This document shows, one piece after another, positions 60,499 through 64,000 of a DNA stretch of 64,000 bases; position 1 is the first letter of the stretch, and each line of letters begins with the position of its first letter. The position numbers were made by a program, and so were the translations under genes. The notes under the pieces were generated by a model. That model was not told the origin of the DNA and did not search any database. It saw nothing but the letters and a program-made list of their open reading frames with translations. Source of the stretch: Tabrizicola fusiformis (GTDB lineage Bacteria > Pseudomonadota > Alphaproteobacteria > Rhodobacterales > Rhodobacteraceae); assembly GCF_013328815.1 (NCBI RefSeq), contig NZ_JABUHN010000016.1, forward strand, positions 1-64,000. Direction: 5' to 3'.

Positions 60499-61281
60499 TC
60501 AGCTCATCCACTGTCCGCCGTCGATGTTGAAGCATTGCGACACGATGTAGTCGGCTTCCTTGGTCGCAAGGAAGATGGCCATGCCAGTCAGATCGTCGGC
60601 CCTTCCCATGCGCCCAAAGGGGACAGACTCGCCGACTTCCTTCTTCTTCTGACCCGGTGCCTTGTTCTCGTACTTCGCAAAGAACGCATCGACCCCGTCC
60701 CAGTGTTCGCCATCGACCACGCCCGGCGCGATGGCGTTCACATTGATGCCGTGCGCGATCAGGTTCAGCCCGGCGCTTTGGGTCAACGAGATCACCGCCG
60801 CCTTGGTGGCACAATAGACCGCGACCAGGCCCTCGCCACGCCGCCCGGCCTGGCTTGCCATGTTGATGATCTTGCCACCTTGGCCGCGTGCGATCATGTG
60901 CTTGGCGACCGCCTGCATTGTGAACAGCGTGCCCGCGACGTTGACCGCGAAGGTCCGGTCGTAATCTTGACGCGTGATTTCGACAATGGGTGCCGCAGTG
61001 AAGAGCGCCGCGTTGTTGATCAGTATGTCGATTCCGCCCAGCACCCGAACCGCCTCGTCGACGGCGGCGTCGATGCTCTCCTGCCTGGTGACATCCATCT
61101 CTATGGCAAAGGCACCCGCGCCAAGCTGTGCTGCAGCTTCATTGGCCCGTGCGATGTTGATGTCGGCGATTGCCACCCGCGCGCCTTCGGCCAGATAGGC
61201 TTTGGCGAATTCAAACCCGATGCCGCGCGCAGCACCCGTGATCAGGGCCGTCTTGCCCTCAAGTCTCTTGTCGACATGCAT
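60499..61281 (-). CDS. smoS: Sorbitol dehydrogenase (SDR family, SmoS-like)
   Basis: A 260-residue short-chain dehydrogenase: nucleotide motif TGAARGIG (15-22), NNA (89-91), and the catalytic set Asn114, Ser143, Tyr156 and Lys160 (YCATK). The long stretch GGKIINMASQAGRRGE...VYCATKAAVISLTQSAGLNLI and VNAIAPGVVDGEHWDGVDA is nearly that of Rhodobacter SmoS, which oxidises D-sorbitol to fructose with NAD+ (EC 1.1.1.14). It is convergent with the Rieske ferredoxin gene. Confidence 0.88.
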   Translation of the reverse strand: MHVDKRLEGKTALITGAARGIGFEFAKAYLAEGARVAIADINIARANEAAAQLGAGAFAIEMDVTRQESIDAAVDEAVRVLGGIDILINNAALFTAAPIVEITRQDYDRTFAVNVAGTLFTMQAVAKHMIARGQGGKIINMASQAGRRGEGLVAVYCATKAAVISLTQSAGLNLIAHGINVNAIAPGVVDGEHWDGVDAFFAKYENKAPGQKKKEVGESVPFGRMGRADDLTGMAIFLATKEADYIVSQCFNIDGGQWMS

Positions 61282-61327
61282 GATTGTTGCTCCTCCGGGG
61301 GCGTTGGTCTGCTGACTTCGCAGTTGG

Positions 61328-61900
61328 TCAGTTCATCTTTGGAAAGACGGGGGTCAGATGGGCCGCAAAAAACCGGTCCAGCTCTTCGACGATCTCGGGC
61401 AAGTCTGACACCACCTCGAGTGCGATCGGTATGTTCCGGGCACGCAGGCTGCGCACGATGCGGGCGCTGGGGCCAAGATCGGGGCTGTCACAGCGCAGGA
61501 TCACACGCAGCTCGGGCCATTCGAACAAGGGCGACGCAGCATTGCGCGGGAAGCTGCCACTCAATGCGTCCATCCCACCCGGCAGCGCGGCAAGATCGCG
61601 GGCGTTCCACCCCAGAAGGGCTATCGCTCCAGGCAAGGGCGCACCGGCGATCCCCTGCGACAGGATCTGGAATGCTGCGCCCGAACTCGTTGCGATCAGC
61701 CCGATGCAGGAGGAGTTGTATTCCGCTTCAAGCTCCCGCCAGGCGGTCAGACCCCTTCGATCTTCTGCCCGCACTCTGTGCAGGCCGAAGCCATCGAAAG
61801 CATGGACCACGGCAGCGTCGCAAGCATCATCGTGCAAGAATAGTATCGGTGGCTGGTTGGCCGCGACGCTGTTTGCGTGATGAGCATTGAACCGTAGCAT
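61328..61900 (-). CDS. Small hydrolase-like protein, function uncertain
   Basis: A 190-residue protein from ATG 61900 (MLRFNAHHANS; an ATG at 61915 is an alternative). The opening PPILFLHDDACDAAVVHAF and the later SSCIGLIATSSGAAFQIL, LPGAIALLGWN and LRVILRCDSPDLGP recall the strand order of alpha/beta-hydrolases, but no GxSxG nucleophile elbow is clear. It shares direction with smoS, 46 bp upstream of it, suggesting co-transcription. Confidence 0.5.
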   Translation of the reverse strand: MLRFNAHHANSVAANQPPILFLHDDACDAAVVHAFDGFGLHRVRAEDRRGLTAWRELEAEYNSSCIGLIATSSGAAFQILSQGIAGAPLPGAIALLGWNARDLAALPGGMDALSGSFPRNAASPLFEWPELRVILRCDSPDLGPSARIVRSLRARNIPIALEVVSDLPEIVEELDRFFAAHLTPVFPKMN

Positions 61901-62013
61901 CCTGCTTCCCCCCATTGCTTGCCGTCATGAAGGAACGTACCTGACCGCGGGTCGGATTCGATAGCGCAGGGGATGCACAAAACTGATGATATTTTGTCAG
62001 GCTTTCCCGATCC

Positions 62014-63012
62014 TCAGGCCCGCGCCAGTTTGCGATACTGCGACGGCGTCATCCCCCTCACCTCGCGAAAGGCACGGTTGAAGTTGGAGAGGTTCTCATA
62101 CCCGACCTCACCACAGATCTCGGTTATCGGCAGATTGGTTCGGGCGAGCAACTCGCAAGCCTTTCCGGTTCGCAGCGCTGTCAGGTGGCGGGTGAAGGTA
62201 TTGCCCGTCTTGTCCTTGAAGAAGCGCGAAAACGAGGACTCGGTCATTCCGGCAAGATCGGCCACGACGGAGAGCCTGAGTTCCTGCCCCAGATTGCCGG
62301 ACAGGTAGCGGAACACTTCGGCAAGGATCCCGCTGGATCGGTCATCCAGTTTTGGGCTGAAGCCCGCTGACGACAGCAGCGTGTACTCTTTAGTCCGCGC
62401 AAGCAGGTGCAACAATTCCAACAGCTTGGCAAAACGCTGCAGCCCGCTGCACTGCCCCACGCCCTCCAGCATGGCAGCGCCACCGCTCCGGGCTGCGCCG
62501 TGAAAGACCATCCCGCGCCGGGCCAGCATCAGCAACCGATCAAGCTGCGCCATTTCGGGAATGGCCGAACTGGCCGACTTCAGCCGATCCTCATCGAACT
62601 GAAGGACAACATCCCGGTTCAAGATGACCTGACCCTCCGGCAGCGGCGTCATCCAGTTGTGCGGCAGTTCCGCCCCAACAAGGAACAGATCGCCCGGCGA
62701 GAAATATCCGATGTGGTCGCCGACATAGCAGGTGCCTTCGGCGTTGCGGATCAGATGAATCTCGCATTCCTTGTGGGTGTTCCAGACTGTCCAGGACAAG
62801 GGATAGTCATCGCAGCGCCAGACAAACGATTCCGACGGCAACGGCACGATCGGCTCGGTGACGGGAAGGCTGGGCCTTCGCAAAACGGTTGTGGGTGCGG
62901 AACTGGGCAATGGGGCTTCGAAGCTGATCTGCGGATTGCTGGTATCTTGCAGGTTTACTCCCGGCTTGTCAGCCCACCTCCCAGGTCGGGGCACCTCAGA
63001 AACTAGGGGCAC
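62014..63012 (-). CDS. AraC-family transcriptional regulator
   Basis: A 332-residue regulator with a cupin-like N-terminal sensor region (CEIHLIRNAEGTCYVGDHIGYFSPGDLFLVGAELPHNW) and a C-terminal double helix-turn-helix: LSVVADLAGMTESSFSRFFKDKTGNTFTRHL and ITEICGEVGYENLSNFNRAFREVRGMTPSQYRK. It is divergent from the GMC oxidoreductase gene, with about 100 bp between the starts, and probably regulates it or the smoS side. Confidence 0.9.
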   Translation of the reverse strand: MPLVSEVPRPGRWADKPGVNLQDTSNPQISFEAPLPSSAPTTVLRRPSLPVTEPIVPLPSESFVWRCDDYPLSWTVWNTHKECEIHLIRNAEGTCYVGDHIGYFSPGDLFLVGAELPHNWMTPLPEGQVILNRDVVLQFDEDRLKSASSAIPEMAQLDRLLMLARRGMVFHGAARSGGAAMLEGVGQCSGLQRFAKLLELLHLLARTKEYTLLSSAGFSPKLDDRSSGILAEVFRYLSGNLGQELRLSVVADLAGMTESSFSRFFKDKTGNTFTRHLTALRTGKACELLARTNLPITEICGEVGYENLSNFNRAFREVRGMTPSQYRKLARA

Positions 63013-63111
63013 CTCAATGACCCATCATATCAAGACCGCTTGATCATGGCTTTTGTCGACTTATCGTGGCACTCTCACGTGCATGCGTCCCCTACTTCCG
63101 GAGGTGTCGCC

Positions 63112-64000
63112 GTGAAATTCGATTACATCATCATCGGGGCAGGTTCGTCGGGATGCGTCCTCGCCAATCGGCTCACTGCTGATCCCTCTTGCCGCGTGCT
63201 TCTGATTGAGGCTGGCGGCGAGCCTGACACGAACCTCGCGACCATTCCCGGTGCCGCCGTCTATCTTCAGGGGTCCAAACTCGACTGGGCCTACACGACC
63301 ACCCCGCAAAAGCAGCTCTTCGGGCGGCGGATCCCCTATGCGCGGGGTCGCGCTGTCGGCGGCTCCAGCGTGCTGAACCTGATGATGTATGTCCGAGGCA
63401 ACCGTGCCGACTACGACCGCTGGGAGGCGATGGGCAACCCGGGTTGGGGATACGATGACGTCCTGCCTTTCTTCCGCCGCTCCGAGGGGAACAAGACGTT
63501 TGCGGACGACTACCACGGGACGGATGGGCCGATGGGCGTAGAAACCAACAGGCATCGCCATTCTCTTTGCGAGCTGTTCCTGGAGGCGGCGCAATCGATC
63601 GGCATTCCTTACAACCCGGACTTCAACGGAGCGGCCCAGGAGGGCTGTGGTTATTTTCAGGCGACGCTGAAGAACGGTCGACGGTGCGGGAGCAAGGAAG
63701 CCTTCATCGACCCTATCCGGGATCGTGCGAACTTCACGCTGCTCCGCAACGCGTTCGTCTTCCGGCTTCTCATCGAGCGGGAACGGGCGCGCGGCGTCGA
63801 AGTCTTTGCGGAGGGACAGATCACGCGGATCGAGGCCGACAGCGAGGTGATCTTGGCTGCCGGAGCGATCGGATCGCCTCACCTTCTTATGCTTTCCGGC
63901 ATTGGTCCCGCTGCGCATCTTGCGGTTCATGGAATTCCGGTGATCGCGGACCTTCCAGGCGTCGGTCAGGACCTTCAGGATCACATCGGTGGCGGGTCGG
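63112..64000 (+). CDS. GMC-family oxidoreductase (choline dehydrogenase-like), partial
   Basis: The gene runs off the right edge; 296 codons are visible. It has an FAD-binding start DYIIIGAGSSGCVLANRL (G9-x-G11-x-x-G14), LLIEAGGEPD, the GMC signature region YARGRAVGGSSVLNLMMYVRG, PFFRRSEG and EVILAAGAIGSPHLLMLSGIGP, all of the GMC family. The GTG at 63112 with GGAGGT at 63100-63105 is the likely start; an in-frame ATG at 63046 is possible. The substrate is an alcohol, not further identified. Confidence 0.88.
   Translation, partial: MKFDYIIIGAGSSGCVLANRLTADPSCRVLLIEAGGEPDTNLATIPGAAVYLQGSKLDWAYTTTPQKQLFGRRIPYARGRAVGGSSVLNLMMYVRGNRADYDRWEAMGNPGWGYDDVLPFFRRSEGNKTFADDYHGTDGPMGVETNRHRHSLCELFLEAAQSIGIPYNPDFNGAAQEGCGYFQATLKNGRRCGSKEAFIDPIRDRANFTLLRNAFVFRLLIERERARGVEVFAEGQITRIEADSEVILAAGAIGSPHLLMLSGIGPAAHLAVHGIPVIADLPGVGQDLQDHIGGGS

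Noticed and set aside
63061-63984. Minus-strand frame of 307 codons at the right edge
   Set aside because: It is antisense to the open GMC oxidoreductase gene, which has a ribosome site, an FAD motif and the family signature.

Overview
The window is high-GC DNA from an alphaproteobacterium, most likely a member of the Rhodobacteraceae/Paracoccaceae. The grounds are a sorbitol dehydrogenase close to Rhodobacter SmoS, a tail module of the kind found in rhodobacterial gene transfer agents (GTA genes 12-15), and DUF3489- and DUF6441-type phage genes.

Layout. (1) 1-11.3 kb is an accessory island. It holds a relic of a phage tail gene fused to the end of a 5'-truncated YhaO/SbcD-like nuclease gene, an intact YhaN-like SMC-type ATPase, a UvrD-like helicase and two coupled DUF262 (GmrSD-like) proteins. 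(2) At 11.39 kb is a 47-nt 3' half of an elongator tRNA-Met with its terminator, which looks like the empty-half attachment site of an element lying to the right. (3) 11.7-15.0 kb is a three-gene ABC-three-component (ABC-3C) conflict operon: nuclease-like effector, middle component and zinc-hook ATPase. (4) 15.4-56.8 kb is a complete-looking siphovirus-type prophage. (5) 56.9-64 kb returns to chromosomal metabolism: a LacI regulator, a membrane fatty-acid/sterol hydroxylase, a PanB-like protein, a MocE-like Rieske ferredoxin, a sorbitol dehydrogenase, an AraC regulator and the start of a GMC oxidoreductase.

Inside the prophage the order is integrase, WYL-type regulator, a tightly coupled early operon (excisionase-like, VRR-NUC nuclease, lambda-O-like initiator with iterons inside its gene, cytosine methyltransferase), a type I restriction operon with an embedded PrrC anticodon nuclease, two ParB-methyltransferase fusions, and then terminase, lambda-like head genes, a tail module ending in GTA-like hub genes, and lysis. 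A ParE-type toxin-antitoxin pair lies antisense within the structural genes.

The most informative signals that are not plain genes are: the hsdM-hsdS-prrC-hsdR suicide module with a 12-bp repeat in hsdS that could change its specificity; a textbook -1 frameshift site (A AAA AAC, 7-nt spacer, 11-bp stem) joining two halves of a tail chaperone; a stretch in the methyltransferase where two overlapping frames both read like methyltransferase; iterons within the replication gene; a phased repeat array ahead of the packaging region; and the tail-gene relic at the left edge. The prophage and flanking islands together carry at least five distinct conflict systems.
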